Below are positions 1 through 12,213 of a DNA stretch of 64,000 bases, piece after piece. The notes below the pieces were generated by a model, which had not been told where the DNA came from, searched no databases, and was given only the letters and a program-made list of their open reading frames with translations. The stretch is from Zeugodacus cucurbitae (lineage: Eukaryota; Arthropoda; Insecta; Diptera; Tephritidae). Position 1 is the first letter of the stretch. The number at the start of each line of letters is the position of its first letter. The stretch lies in assembly GCF_028554725.1 (NCBI RefSeq), contig NC_071670.1, positions 4,774,001-4,838,000 of the forward strand, given 5' to 3'. The translations under genes were made by a program, and so were the position numbers.

Positions 1-2223
1 AAATTAAAAGTTTAAACAAATCAAACAAATATATAATAAATAAAAAAATATATGTATTAAAAAAATAATAAAAAAATACTTTTTTAAATATATCCTATTA
101 AAAAAAATATATATTTTTATTTAAAGCTAAATTATTATTTTTGTATAAAAATAAAAAAAAACACATTTAAAGATTATATAATAAAAAGAAAAATATAAAA
201 ATATTTTAACTAAACAAATAAAAAATATTTTTTTTATAAATCATTTAATTATTATATTAATAAAAAATTAAAAAAAAAATATTAAAAAATAAAAATATTA
301 TTAATTATTTAAAAAAACTTATAATAAATAATTTTAAATATGAAAAGTTGTATATATTCGAATTATTCATACATATTAGACATACATATGTAAATATATA
401 TCACTTGTAGCATCATTCCTAATAAATAATAAACCAAAATAAATATTATAAACTTAAATACATAATAATTTATAATTTTAAAATTATCTAAGATAAATAA
501 TACATGCTCGTAACTAATGAAAAAAATATTCAAAAAATGAAATGTATAAAATATTTATGTTTGTGCTTTATATATAAACGCATAGAGACAAATTTTAGAG
601 AAAAAATAAATTTTCGTATATGCAAAAAAAATTTAAATTTTACTTTTCTTCTAAAAAAAAGTAATATTACGAAATTGTTGTCGATTTTGTAGAGACAAGA
701 AACATTTCTCAAATAACTTTATGGAATATTGCTACTGTAAGTTTTGGGTAATTTTCCTGCAGGTTTTTGGTAAGTTTTTCTTTCAACATGTTTAAAAGTC
801 GCTTTAATTCTCAACCATAACTATTTTTCACAGAAACTTACATATAAAAGTGAGTAACTTGATTATTTACTGTCAATAAATATATAATTATACTCGTTAA
901 ACAATCCGGAAAATAATAAATGCATACAGCAATTAATTATTCAAACGTAACAGCTTGATCTACATATAATAGTGAAAAGCTTACGTCATTAATTGTATCA
1001 CTATTATCAATATCAATCACTATATTGCTATTTATATGTCAGTAAGTCAATGAAAAGGTGACCCTTTGTATATAAACAAACTACTATATACAAAAAATCG
1101 CGTTTTTTCTCAACAACCGTTCACATATTGATATATTAACAGCACCTGCATAATTTGCGTTAATCTCACTGGCTAATCTAACGTCAACTATTTGTGTTCT
1201 AACTGATAATATAAGCTAATCAGTATTATTTTTAATAATATATTAATTTACAATGGGTTAACCCAATATGGTATGCATGACTTGGCGATTATCAGACCAA
1301 AATAGTCGTATTTCAAATGCAAAGTTAACCCTTACGTGCAGACACGGGCTGAATGAAGTTATTTCGAGCTAAAAGCTTAGATAAGAGTTTGATTAGCTTT
1401 ATCAGTTGTATTTCAGTTTTTTCTTTTTGCTGGATGTTGGAATTATCGTTCTTAAAATCACCTAATCAATCAAGCGTTTGATTGTCTAATAAACTGTTAG
1501 CCGTAAATCCCTGTCAATGGTCGACGTCATTGGGAAATCTCTATCAAGAAATCAAAAAAAGAACTAAAAATGCTGCGATAATAACAATTCAATGAAAAAT
1601 GTGTGTTATAAATGATAAGATTTACGGCTAAAGCCATTCAAAGGAAGTATGTGGAATATAGTAGGCTTAATTTGATGGCGAGGTAAGTTATGTTTAAGAA
1701 ATTCGAACTGCTTTTAATGAGAAGAACAAGCAAACCGAGTTAATACTTTCATGACTTTCGGCCAAATTGTCCCAATAGATCATGAAAGGTTGAATCATGC
1801 ATTTCAGCATAAGAGCATATATTGTCTCGCCGTGAGAGCGGGGAGACTCTAATAGTATTTAAAACCAGCGGTAGTGTATTTATGAAAGCCCCATCTTCTA
1901 TGGGAAGTTTTTGTGACTTCTATAGTAGATAATTTAAGAAAAAAGACTAGTCTCGCATCGATTCAAACAAATCAGAGTTCAGTGGAATGTCTGTCTTTTT
2001 CTAAATCTTCCTTTCAACAACATAACTTCCAAGCAAAGAAACCCCTGATTATGAGTGACGACGATCAAGAACTATTATTTTTATATTATTAGAATTATGA
2101 AGTCCAGAGACCGGATGGAACTATAAACAAATCTTCAGACTGCGGAGAAAAACGATCATGGTTCAAGATTCATCTCAAGATTCTGAGCCTGTGATTAGCA
2201 AGAGAGAGCGAGATTCAAAAGAA
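1..2223. other. AT-rich intergenic DNA, no gene seen
   Basis: The first 500 bases are almost pure A/T runs; the rest has ordinary AT-rich dipteran intergenic composition. No open frame here looks coding: the short ones at 504-712 are lysine/isoleucine/asparagine-rich, which is what A/T runs give by chance. No repeat family or RNA gene was recognised. Confidence 0.6.
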
Positions 2224-2241
2224 GTTGTTTCATTTAAAACT

Positions 2242-2247
2242 TTTATT
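2242..2247 (-). terminator. Polyadenylation signal AATAAA of the RDHSFG-domain gene
   Basis: The plus strand reads TTTATT, so the minus strand carries AATAAA about 230 bases after the stop codon at 2474. The distance is normal for a short dipteran 3' UTR. AATAAA is common by chance in DNA this AT-rich, so only the position supports it. Confidence 0.45.
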
Positions 2248-2473
2248 TCTTAGATTAAAATGTGTTCTACATGTAGTCTTAACTATAAATAACAGTTCAC
2301 ACTTAAAAATAAGCACATATTACAGCCCAATAATATAACTATAACCATAAAATATATATAAAAGTATGTTCAGTCCTTGTTTAAATATTGTGCCGGCACA
2401 AAAAACTATTTCTTTACAACCTAAGAGGCACTTAGAGCCGCGCTTTGTCCTTCCACGTTATGTACGATACGTC

Positions 2474-3808
2474 TCAAAAGAAGAACACCTCGCTTTCATC
2501 CTCTTCGCATTTACTCAAACTACGTTCAAAAGTCTTCACACGTCTAAACCACTCGGGATCGGTAGCATTCACGGCCTCAGGACGTTCACCATCTTTAACC
2601 TTATACAAATACTCCGTGATACCTTGTCCCTTAATACCATTCACAGTGCATGCGACAAACTGATTGTAGATCTTGGCAGCCCAATCGGCACCCACAAAAC
2701 GCACTGACGACTGTTGTTCCTCAATCTGCACGAAGTACTTTGCTTTCGCGGTCTGCACAATAAAGTTCTTGTGACGCGGCGGTGTACCCTTCTCGCCATA
2801 AGAGTAAAGTTCGAAATTGCAACTGGTTATCGGTTCATAAACACCCGCCGGCGTGCAGACGTAGCCAACTTTGAGGGATGAGAGAAAGAAGGAGGGCTGA
2901 CTGAGATTGCCGATCATCATGCTGGTGCCGTCCGCAAGGAAGAGTGCAACATAAACATAACGATTGATATTGGACAGGCAACGTTCGGTGCCAAAACTGT
3001 GATCGCGAAAACCGCTCAATTGCAACTCGAAACTGCGTCCTGCCAACTGCACATCGCCCGTCAGGCGACCACTTTGCTCGTAGTGTATACGTTTTTCAAC
3101 CATTTGTGGTACTTGTTTGAGCAGATTGTAGAATGCGTCATTCCATGCCTCGCGCGCCACCGAATCCGCAATGACAGAGGAGCTCAGATCACGATTATAA
3201 TAGAAAAATGGCGCTTGCGTAGTGAACTGCAAGTTCATTTGTACAGGCAGACACTTGCCGGCAGCAGCAGCGGGACGCAGCTCACCTTCATAGCGCACAC
3301 GCCATTCACGCATAGACGTCTCGGGATAAACATGAAAACCGCAACCTTTGAACTCATTATTCTCAGTGGAGCCATCCGTTGTGAAATGCAGCATGTCAGG
3401 CAGCTTTGGCGTGCAATACAAACCCAACTCGGGTAGATAAAGATAAATGCAAGCTTTCAACACGCCACGTCGACGACGCTCCAATGTCATGAACACTTTT
3501 TCGCCGCGCTCATTGGCGCCCATGAAGGAGACAACATCGTAACTCTGTGGATTATCACTCAACGCCTGTGGACGATCGATTTGCGCCAGAAATGCGGGTG
3601 AGTTCAGTTCGTCCTTGGTGTGATAGACGCGATGACGCAGACGACGCACCAACAGCAAAGCAATTACATACTTCAGTTGATAGAAGAGGCCCTTCGAGGG
3701 GTAGATGCCGAAGATCAGTTGTGACTTCAAACGCAGCACGACAATGATCAGCGCGAGAAAGAGCAGCAAAGCGGCAATACCGCCAAATACAGTGGCAATT
3801 AAATACAT
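2474..3808 (-). CDS. Membrane-anchored RDHSFG-domain protein (PEP-synthase N-terminal-like / CrtC-lipocalin-like)
   Basis: An intronless 444-residue protein. I chose the ATG at 3808. The frame continues 21 bases further to a TTG, but an in-frame TAA stands just upstream of that, and ATG is the expected start in a eukaryote. Residues 2-27 form a strong hydrophobic anchor (start reads MYLIATVFGG), followed by a basic, partly hydrophobic stretch to about 60. From about 89 the sequence resembles the conserved N-terminal region of arthropod phosphoenolpyruvate-synthase/rifampicin-phosphotransferase-like proteins: SYDVVSFMGAN near 89, HYEQSGRLTGDV near 242-253 and FRDHSFG at 267-273. RDHSFG is typical of the CrtC/AttH lipocalin-like fold. 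No ATP-grasp or phosphohistidine domain follows, so this is a stand-alone version with no evident kinase activity. The C-terminus is acidic and then ends FFF. The substrate is unknown. The family call rests on remembered motifs; the gene itself is secure. Confidence 0.88.
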   Translation of the reverse strand: MYLIATVFGGIAALLLFLALIIVVLRLKSQLIFGIYPSKGLFYQLKYVIALLLVRRLRHRVYHTKDELNSPAFLAQIDRPQALSDNPQSYDVVSFMGANERGEKVFMTLERRRRGVLKACIYLYLPELGLYCTPKLPDMLHFTTDGSTENNEFKGCGFHVYPETSMREWRVRYEGELRPAAAAGKCLPVQMNLQFTTQAPFFYYNRDLSSSVIADSVAREAWNDAFYNLLKQVPQMVEKRIHYEQSGRLTGDVQLAGRSFELQLSGFRDHSFGTERCLSNINRYVYVALFLADGTSMMIGNLSQPSFFLSSLKVGYVCTPAGVYEPITSCNFELYSYGEKGTPPRHKNFIVQTAKAKYFVQIEEQQSSVRFVGADWAAKIYNQFVACTVNGIKGQGITEYLYKVKDGERPEAVNATDPEWFRRVKTFERSLSKCEEDESEVFFF

Positions 3809-3936
3809 CACTTTGTTTCTAACTAACAAGTTGCGTGTTTAGGAGGAATTTCGTGTTTTGTTTGTACTCACGCGCGCGCGTTACCTTGAATATGTATGTA
3901 TATTAACAATATTTACTTTAGGTGCTCTCTGCAAAG

Positions 3937-3971
3937 CAACCGTCTCGATCGACCTAATTCAAGCGACTGGC
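3937..3971 (-). promoter_or_regulatory. Candidate Inr + DPE core promoter
   Basis: Read on the minus strand, CCAGTC around 3968 resembles the arthropod initiator (TCAGTY). With its A as +1, GGTTG at +28 to +32 (3941-3937) fits the DPE consensus RGWYV. This gives a 5' UTR of about 160 bases for the gene at 2474-3808. No TATA box was seen. Both motifs are short, so chance is not excluded; their exact spacing is the main support. Confidence 0.35.
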
Positions 3972-6900
3972 GTTCGAGACCCGCGCACGCTCGTTAAAGT
4001 GCCACCGCAAAAGCTGCGATAAGCATCTAGACGCGCAGCCAACAGATGTGAGGGCAATAACAAGTTTTGTTTTTACTTTTTTGCTTTGTTTTAGATTTGT
4101 TGATTTGTGTTTTGGAGGCGTGCTATGCGGTGCCGCAACGCAGCCCTGCGTCCGCAGTCTAACACACGACCACCAGCAATTGCCGGTTAGGCAGCTAACA
4201 TATTATTTCATATAGCGGATTGTGTTTGGAAGCTACGCAACTTTGTTTTTTTTATTGTTTTTTTTTATTTTTATTAATTATATTTTTTGTTTATTCCACA
4301 ACACTTTCATTTGCCACTGCAATCGTTTTTGCTGCTCATATTGATAAAGCTGTCGTTTGCACTTTGTTGTCTACATTCTCCGCCGATAACCTTATCGAAT
4401 TTGCATTCCTTGACATTTAACACAATTATTATTTGTTTTTATTTATTTATTTACGGCGGTGCTAGAAGTGCTGAGATGAGATTAGATTTTGATTTTGTTA
4501 ATTTCTGGTTTACGACAAGTACTTTTTGAGGTTTAGGAACAGAAGAGCCCAATCTAGTACCTTCAAAGGTGAGCTGAATGAACTTTGGACTTATTTCCGA
4601 AACTAAGAAGACCAGGGAGACCTGCTTCCGACCAATATATTAAGCGAGCCTAGGTTTCTCTCCAGCTCAAAAACACTGGAAATCTATAAGTCAGCATAAC
4701 GTGCTTCCTTCCTCATAACGTTGCATATTTTCAACTTAACGTCAGATTTCGCGCCAAAGCCTTTCGAAACACAAGCACTGAGTCACGTAGTCGTTGATTA
4801 TCAATAAAAATATGTCTACTCAAATCGCGTCCGAACACAAGCGTTTCGTGCTATTTACAAATGAGAGACTTATTGAAACTTCGAGCAGAAAATTATCAGC
4901 TCAACAAAGTTTTAAACACCAATGATTAATACTTCGAGGTTTTTTACACAGTAAAATTGTACTAGGAAAATAAAAAATTAATATTTTTTTTCATTTTTCA
5001 CTAGCTGAATCATAAAAGTCATTAAACCGCAGAAGGGTCAGCGCGAAAAACTTTTAATAAAGAAAAAGAAACAAAGTTTGCAAGTAAAAGGAAAAACGGA
5101 CATGTGACAAATCCGGCTGCCACAGTCAAGTCACGCCTCCAACGCATAACGGTTATAATAATGCCTACAAGGGTTGCTGCAAATCTCCACTGCCCAAACA
5201 ATAACTTTTGTTGTAGTAATACCAGCATTGGCGGGTTAATTAACACGTGTCAGACGTTAGGCGCTAAAGCGATAAGGACATATAAAAATTAATAATTGTA
5301 AGGATAATACGGATGAGTGCACACAAATCAGAGAAAACGCAAAAAAAGCAAGAAGGCGTTGAAAAGGCAAACGACTGGAAAAGGCAGCAAACATCTAGTT
5401 GAGGAAACTGATATAGGAAATCAACTTGCGATAAAGGAGGGACAAAATTCATAACAACTTTGAGTTTAGCGATACCGTGCGGAAAAAAAGTGAGGTTAGG
5501 TCATTGCACACACGCTAAAAGTGAGTACAACGCTTGTGGAGGCGTGTTCGTAAACACTGATAGCGCTGCTGTTGAGGATTTAGCATAAGTGGGTGTGAAT
5601 TGTGTAAGTGATAACCGAAATTTCGAATGTTTTTTGAATTTACATTAGGTTGTTTTTGGAAAATCACAAATTAAATAATTGAAATTATGTACTTTAATTA
5701 AAATTTAATTAAAATTAATTTACAAAATTTTTTTCGAAGTTTTTTTTATATTTTTTAAATAAAAAAGTGTATTAATTTAAATAATTTTTTTTTTAATCAG
5801 TAATATATTTAATTTATTTTTATTAATATTTTATTATTATTGTTATTATTATTTCTAAATAATTTTCTATTTTATTGTTATTAATCTTTTCTTTTAAAGT
5901 TTTATTATCAAATTTATGAATTAAAATAATAACACTTTTTTATATTAATATTTAATTATTATTATTATATATTTTTTTATTTTATTCTATTATCTATTTT
6001 CAATATTATTGATCTTTTTATTATTGTATCCAGAAAAACTTTCGAAAAAACTGCCATAAGTAATTTTTAATGTTCACCAATAAAAAAATTATTTTGCAAT
6101 TTATAAAGCATATTTCGTCTATTAGCAATAAATATTAATATATTTTAAGCAGATTGGCACAATTCAGCGGTTTGCGACACGTGTTGCTGCTAACAATGCT
6201 TACCAACACGTGTCTAAGAACTATAAGTAGGTATCTCTACGCAGCAAGAATCTTATATCACACACAAAAATCACTAAAAAATCAGTTAAATTGCGCTAAA
6301 AATCACAAACAACCGCCGTTCATACACACTTCTCCCGCTACAACACACCTAAGTAACATACACACGCATCCCTTTGCCGACACACACTCATTTGACCACT
6401 AATTTCATTTTTATTTATATCCTGTATACACTGTAAATGAATCTATATTTTTTTATTAATCCGATATCCGAATCCAATTATGATAAAAACGCGGCGTCGA
6501 CAGGCGACAGAAGTCAAGCGCGCGGTGGAGTGGCGCTTCCAAGTGCTGTATTTGGTATAAATATGTAAGTTTGTATGTAGGTATGTAACACAATAAACAA
6601 ACAAATGCACGCGTCACTTCCGCACACTTCTATCACCTATGTAGCTGCTAGTTAGCTGCTTCCACCCTTCAAATATCTGTAAGGGGCGCGTCATAGCTGA
6701 CTGTTGGCCTGTGATAAGGATTAAAGGCAGATTCCCAGGCGAGCAGCAGGTACTCAACTAAGCAGTAATGCGAGGGTGTGAAGAGTAGAGTGGAGTTTGT
6801 ATGTAAGATTGTAAATATGTTTGTATATATGTGTATCTCATATCATATTTGTAACTGATATGTTGAGTGGTAATGAATTTCTGATGAGCGGTTTAGTAAA

Positions 6901-8948
6901 TATATTGTTATAAATACATATATATCTATGTGTATCATATGAAATTGGTGGGTTGTCGCTAGTGTTGTGCAAAATGTGTTCGAAAATTTAGTTTGTTTAC
7001 ACTGTGTAACTGGTACTTGTACAACTATAGCAGCGAAGTTTAGAATTTTACTCTTATTAAATATAATTGTTTTTTTTTTTAATTTTGGCTTAATTTTTAT
7101 TTTTCGAAAATAATATTAATATTTATTTTTTATATCATAATATTATTGTTCAGAATATAAGTAAACCAGTAATAATAATAGCAATTTGCATATTTTAATA
7201 CAAAAATGAGTTAGTTATAAAAAATAAATTTTTAAAATCATTTGTTATTTTTATTAAACATTTTGTTATTTACTATTATTATTTAATTTTTTTCAAATTA
7301 CTTGGTTTATAGTAAATAAAAAAAAAAACAGAATTTTTAGATATTATTATTTTTTTATATAATTATTAGCAAGAAAATAAGTAAATTAATTAATCACTAA
7401 TAATTTTAACAATTTGCTTAGTACAAATTGAAAACTGTGTAAGATCGTTACAAAAAAATAATTTTTAAAACCACTCTATTAATATTATTTGCTTTGCGAA
7501 CAGTTTACATAGCACAGTTTTGCGAACACAACAGTTTGAGAGCAAATAGCCAAATCAATAATCAAAGTCAGCGCAACAAAACAGTTTGAAAACAAATAGC
7601 AATTACTGTAACCAGCGCCCCTAAAACTTTAACTTTGTACAATTTGTCAGCACCACATATTAAATTAACAGTTTCTATAGTAATAAAAGCGCCGGAAGTA
7701 CAAATTTAAGTTTAAATTGCATTAACAAGACCTCAAGATTACATTAACACTTTTATTTTTTGCACAGCACTAGCAACAAACTGAAAATAATCAAATTCCA
7801 ATTGCCGGCAGCGCCTTGGCACTTCGCCGGCGCTTCAAGCAAATGAATTTTGGCTTTATTACTTAATTATAAAGATTTTTGTATATAATTTTACTTTCAA
7901 TACAATTAAAATTACCTCGATGTAACTTTTCTATAACGATTGCATTGCTTTTTTACTTAAAAACTACACTTTTCACTAATTGCACATTGGCTTGTATGCA
8001 CGCTACCCGACAGCCGTACTTACACTCGCGAATTTTACACTAAAAAACAACGCCCGGACTTATTTTTCGCATATTTTCGCTGAAACACTATCCGCACTAC
8101 GTTATTTTCACAAAAAACCCGCACTCGCCGCGTTATTTAATGAAATATTAACATTTTATTCACAACTCACGGCAGAGCAATCGACAATTTTATACGCGAC
8201 GAAGGAAACTAAAGCATAACGGCGCTTTGGCGGCAGGTGTGTTTGTAGCACATACATGATGACAGGGTTGCACGAGTATTGTTAACTTTAGAATTGTTTA
8301 TTAATAATATTAAAATTAATAATATTTATATGTGTGTGTGAGTGTGTGCACATAATGTTAAAAATATTTATGTGAGAAATAAGTGTATAGAGCAACTTTT
8401 AATGAAATTTTTTTAAGAATATTTTTACCGCTGTACTTGCAAAAGCCGGTGTTCACACATTGCAAAAGCTTAATTAATAATTGCAGGGTTGCATAAATAT
8501 TGAAATTGTTTTGAAATTAATTAAATAATAATATTTTATGTATATTACTAGCTTTATTAATATTTTCGTAAGTGATTTATAAAAATATAAAAAAAAAATT
8601 AATTTTACTTAACGCATGTTCACACTAAGCTTAAATTGTTTTTAATAGTTATTAATTTGTGCGGCCTTATATATATTAAAATATGCGATTTTTAGTCAAG
8701 TTTAATGCAAAAAATAATAATTTCATAAATCCACGTTCACACTTTTTAAGTTTAACCTTTCCTTTTTGCATAGTAAAATATGATTTCATAAAGAAACAAA
8801 TTTAATAACTAATTTTTAAATAATGTAAACTATTTTCGATGCGTTGCTGTATGTTTTAATAACCTTTTTACGAATTTATTTTTATTTTTTATATTTTTAA
8901 ATTTATTTTTTCTTATTTCTTAATGTATATTTATTCTATATATAGATG
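3972..8948. other. Intergenic DNA between divergent genes, no gene seen
   Basis: Mixed composition: extremely AT-rich blocks at about 5640-6150 and 7050-7480, and GC-richer islands near 4080-4190, 6480-6790 and 7980-8230. The open frame at 7980-8219 starts from TTG and resembles no known protein. Short words such as CAGGGTTGCA (8262 and 8484) and GTTCACAC (three times in 8450-8740) recur. The region probably holds regulatory DNA for the flanking divergent genes, but no site can be named. Confidence 0.5.
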
Positions 8949-9420
8949 TTTATTTTATTTTATTTTATTTTATTTTATTTTATTTTATTTTATTTTATTT
9001 TATTTTATTTTATTTTATTTTATTTTATTTTATTTTATTTTATTTTATTTTATTTTATTTTATTTTATTTTATTTTATTTTATTTTATTTTATTTTATTT
9101 TATTTTATTTTATTTTATTTTATTTTATTTTATTTTATTTTATTTTATTTTATTTTATTTTATTTTATTTTATTTTATTTTATTTTATTTTATTTTATTT
9201 TATTTTATTTTATTTTATTTTATTTTATTTTATTTTATTTTATTTTATTTTATTTTATTTTATTTTATTTTATTTTATTTTATTTTATTTTATTTTATTT
9301 TATTTTATTTTATTTTATTTTATTTTATTTTATTTTATTTTATTTTATTTTATTTTATTTTATTTTATTTTATTTTATTTTATTTTATTTTATTTTATTT
9401 TATTTTATTTTGTTTTATTT
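8949..9420 (+). repeat. (TTTTA)n pentanucleotide microsatellite, about 94 units
   Basis: An A occurs every fifth base from 8952 to 9417 with T between. The only interruption I can see is A to G at 9412, at the right edge. About 472 bases form a nearly perfect array. Because the unit is five bases long, all plus-strand frames are open and give phenylalanine/isoleucine/leucine/tyrosine repeats, which are not genes. It ends about 2.8 kb before the HLH3B start codon. The length may be affected by assembly. Confidence 0.97.
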
Positions 9421-11319
9421 GTTAAAGCTTATTAAAATTTATTTAAAATCATTTTCAAATTCATCCAAATATGAGGAGTGTTCAGTGCATTCCAATTTCA
9501 TCACTAAAATTTTATTAAACATGCATGCAACCCTGTATCCGTGTCCAAGCTTTCATTCGCCTTTCGATTTCCTTCTTGTACGCACGAAAAAGTTAGCCGC
9601 CATACAGCCAAAAGTGAAAAGTGCATTTATTAAGTGTAATTGTGAAAATTAAAACATTATTCGGACTAAAAACAATAAAGTAAGTGTACGTGCATTAGTG
9701 GAATGTGAAATATTGCGTGAAACTATGAATTTGCGTGCAAAATTCGCAAATGAAAATATCTTGCAATGGCGTCGGTGGCGTGGGCACAGTTACAAGAACA
9801 AATCCCAGCAAAGGGCTACAGGCTAAACGAGCAGTTGTAGACAATTAAAAGTGTGTGCAACGTAAAAAGCGCACTAAAATGAACAAATTTAAGTTGGTAG
9901 GCCGAGATATGCATAAACATTAATGTATAATAAATTCAATTATAGTTTGGCAATTGGCAAGTGGCTCGTGTGTGTATACGCGTTCGTGTCCGTGGTAAAT
10001 GCAAAAACGAAAAGACTCCAAACGTTGAACAGTTGAGAAGCTAATGTATTTTGGTTTCTGCCCTGCATAACAGTTTGCTAATCGGTGACACACACAATAG
10101 CAAAAACAAAAACCAAAAAATAAAACAGTTTGATATTGTATTGAGATACACAGTGGCTTTGCAATATAACTGTAGCTTTAAGGGTAATGCATATGAAAAC
10201 AATAAAAACTTAACAAACAAGTTGGTGCATGTTTTAAAATATAGAGAAAATTAAATAAAAATGCAATTTAATTGCACAGTTAATAAATATAGCATATTTA
10301 TGCAGTGTGTAAGTGGAAAATAAAATATAAAAAAATCGTGCAAAAAATGCAGAGTATGTGTTCATGAAAGTAAAAATATAAAATATGCAATTATTAAAAA
10401 AAATAAAAATAAAAATAAGCGCTCAAAAGTGAAAATAAATAGTGTGTTTAATGAAAAAAATGGCAGTGTGTTTTAAAAGGGCAAATAAAAAAGGCATAGC
10501 CAATATTTAGTTAAAAAGGTCAAAAATATATTGTGCAGTGTATAAATAAAAGTAAAAATGCACACACTAGTGCTAAAAAGGCAAGCAAAATAAAAAAGGC
10601 ATTTAGAAAAGCATTTAGTAAAGCCAATAATCAGTTATAAAATGCAAAAATAAAAAATGTAGTGTAAAAGCAAATAAAGGTGTGCTAAAATAGCATAAAT
10701 ATGAAAGAGCAATATAATGGGCAATCACATAATCATATTTTATATTGCGAGTGTTCATATAAGTTAAAATATAAAAAAGGCATTTAGTAAAGCCAATAAT
10801 CAGTTAAAAAAGTAGTGTAGTGTTTAAATAAAAATGTGAAAAAAGCCATTTATGAGAGGCAATAAAAAATGTAGTGCAAAAGCAAATAAAAGTGTGCTAA
10901 AATAGCAAAAATATGAAAAAGCAATATAATGGGCAATTAATATAAAAAGGCAATCATGCTTTATATTACAAGTGAAAATATAAAAAAAGGTTATTAAAAG
11001 GTGTGAGCAAAAAAATAAAGTCCACCTAAGTGAAAAGAGGAAGAAAAAATATGCAAGCTTTTCAAAAAGTTCATTTGAGAAAAAAATAAATAAAAAGTGC
11101 TAAAAAGATAAAAAGTGTGAAATATAATAATATAATAAAAATAGCAAAGCTAAAATATCGAAAAATAAAAGTAGTGCGCGTTAAAAAAATAAATACAAAA
11201 TATTTAAAAATAAAAAGTGGAGCGCGTTAAAAAATAAAAAAAATAAATGCATATGCATTACCCAGTTAGGACTATATTAAAAAACAAATAAAGACAATAT
11301 CTCCAACTAATTTTTGCAG
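9421..11319 (+). other. A-rich, C-poor tract resembling a 5' leader upstream of HLH3B
   Basis: From about 9650 the plus strand is dominated by A, with G exceeding C and many AAAAGTG/AAAATAAA words. This strand asymmetry is typical of dipteran 5' UTR exons. TCAGTG near 9482 fits an initiator and AGTAAGTG gives a consensus donor at 9680. No long coding frame is present: 9410-9652 and 10051-10254 start at non-ATG codons or look random. The tract may be untranslated leader and first intron of HLH3B; this is inference from composition and position. Confidence 0.35.
10591..10972 (+). repeat. Imperfect tandem duplication, period about 170-190 bp
   Basis: Copy 1 (about 10611-10752) and copy 2 (about 10779-10972) share the same ordered words: CATTTAGTAAAGCCAATAAT followed by CAGTTA, then AAAAATGTAGTG, then GTGTGCTAAAATAGC, then AATATAATGGGCAAT, with small gaps between. 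The duplication lies inside the A-rich leader-like tract. Confidence 0.8.
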
Positions 11320-11350
11320 CAATGTTGCATGCTTTTCTACTAAAAATGAG
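11320..11350 (+). other. Candidate micro-exon 1 with ATG (31 nt)
   Basis: A CTAAT branch-like word and TTTTTGCAG acceptor precede it, and GTAAGT follows directly. It holds an ATG at 11322 and reads M-L-H-A-F-L-L-K-M plus two bases (AG), so it leaves in phase 2. Its near twin lies 212 bases downstream with identical length and frame. It could be an alternative first coding exon or upstream-ORF exon of HLH3B. Without transcript data the exon status is inference, but the splice signals are strong. Confidence 0.5.
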
Positions 11351-11531
11351 GTAAGTCAAAAATTAAATTATTATTTATTTGAAAACATATGTACATAAAA
11401 TCAGATAATATCAGAAATATATATTTACAAGATTTTTTAACTGCAATTTAACGAATATTTTTTTAAACCTAATTGATTTATTTATTTACATATATTGATT
11501 AATTTCATTATTTATATTAAAATTTTTGCAG

Positions 11532-11562
11532 CTACGATGCATGCTTTTATACTAAAAATGTG
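11532..11562 (+). other. Candidate micro-exon 2 with ATG (31 nt)
   Basis: Duplicate of the exon at 11320-11350, flanked by TTTTTGCAG and GTAAGT. Its ATG at 11537 lies in the same frame as that of copy 1, and it reads M-H-A-F-I-L-K-M plus two bases (TG). The core H-A-F-x-L-K-M is kept, the first leucine of copy 1 is replaced by methionine, and no indel has entered the 31 bases. This pattern suits mutually exclusive alternative exons. Confidence 0.5.
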
Positions 11563-12213
11563 GTAAGTCAAAAATTAAATTCTTATATTTTTGAGCACAT
11601 ACAATAATATTTGAAAATATTAGTAAAACATTTTTTAACCGCAATTTAACAAACATTTATTTAAACCTAATGGATTTATTTATTTACATAAATTTATTAA
11701 TTTCATTGTTTATTTCATTCAATTTCAAAAATAATATATTTTTACTTATGTATTATTTTTACACATGTCTATAACTTTTTCCATATAATTACCGTTATAT
11801 AAAAATGTTCTGCATCGAAAATGATTTTCGAAAAAATAGCTTAAAACTTTTTCAAGTACCAAATTAGAAAAAGTAACGAGTTTATCTTCACTCAGTCCAA
11901 AAAAGGACACTTCTCTTATGTATTACAAAGCAACAACAACAATGTTTGAATGTTAGGGGTAGTTTACGTTTGACGCTGCCATATTCCCAGCTATACACAT
12001 GTTAGCGCCGCCCCTTAAAGAGGCTGTGTTTGGTTCAACACCACATGCAGCCGCAGTGATTGTGATAGTGGCAGTGCCAAACGTCTAAAATTTTCTTTCC
12101 GAAATACACACAAAATCGGCTACTTCACATTTGAAATTTGTTACTGAAGCTGTAAGGACCACAGCACTCCGTTCAAAAGGTCTACAAAAGTGTTAATTTT
12201 TAAATTATTTGCA

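Larger units (their letters stand above)
11305..11740 (+). repeat. Tandem duplication (period 212 bp) containing the two micro-exons
   Basis: The acceptor, 31-nt exon, GTAAGTCAAAAATTAAATT donor region and a downstream stretch (GCAATTTAAC, then ATTTATTTATTTACATA) recur in the same order 212 bases apart. The intronic parts have diverged more than the exon and its splice sites. Confidence 0.85.

Noticed and set aside
3809..3829. TTG start extending the RDHSFG-domain protein by seven residues
   Set aside because: TTG is not a normal eukaryotic start and an in-frame TAA lies just upstream; the ATG at 3808 begins directly at the membrane anchor.
8923..9435. Two long overlapping open frames giving FILFY repeats
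   Set aside because: They are products of the (TTTTA)n microsatellite, open in all three plus-strand frames, and not genes.
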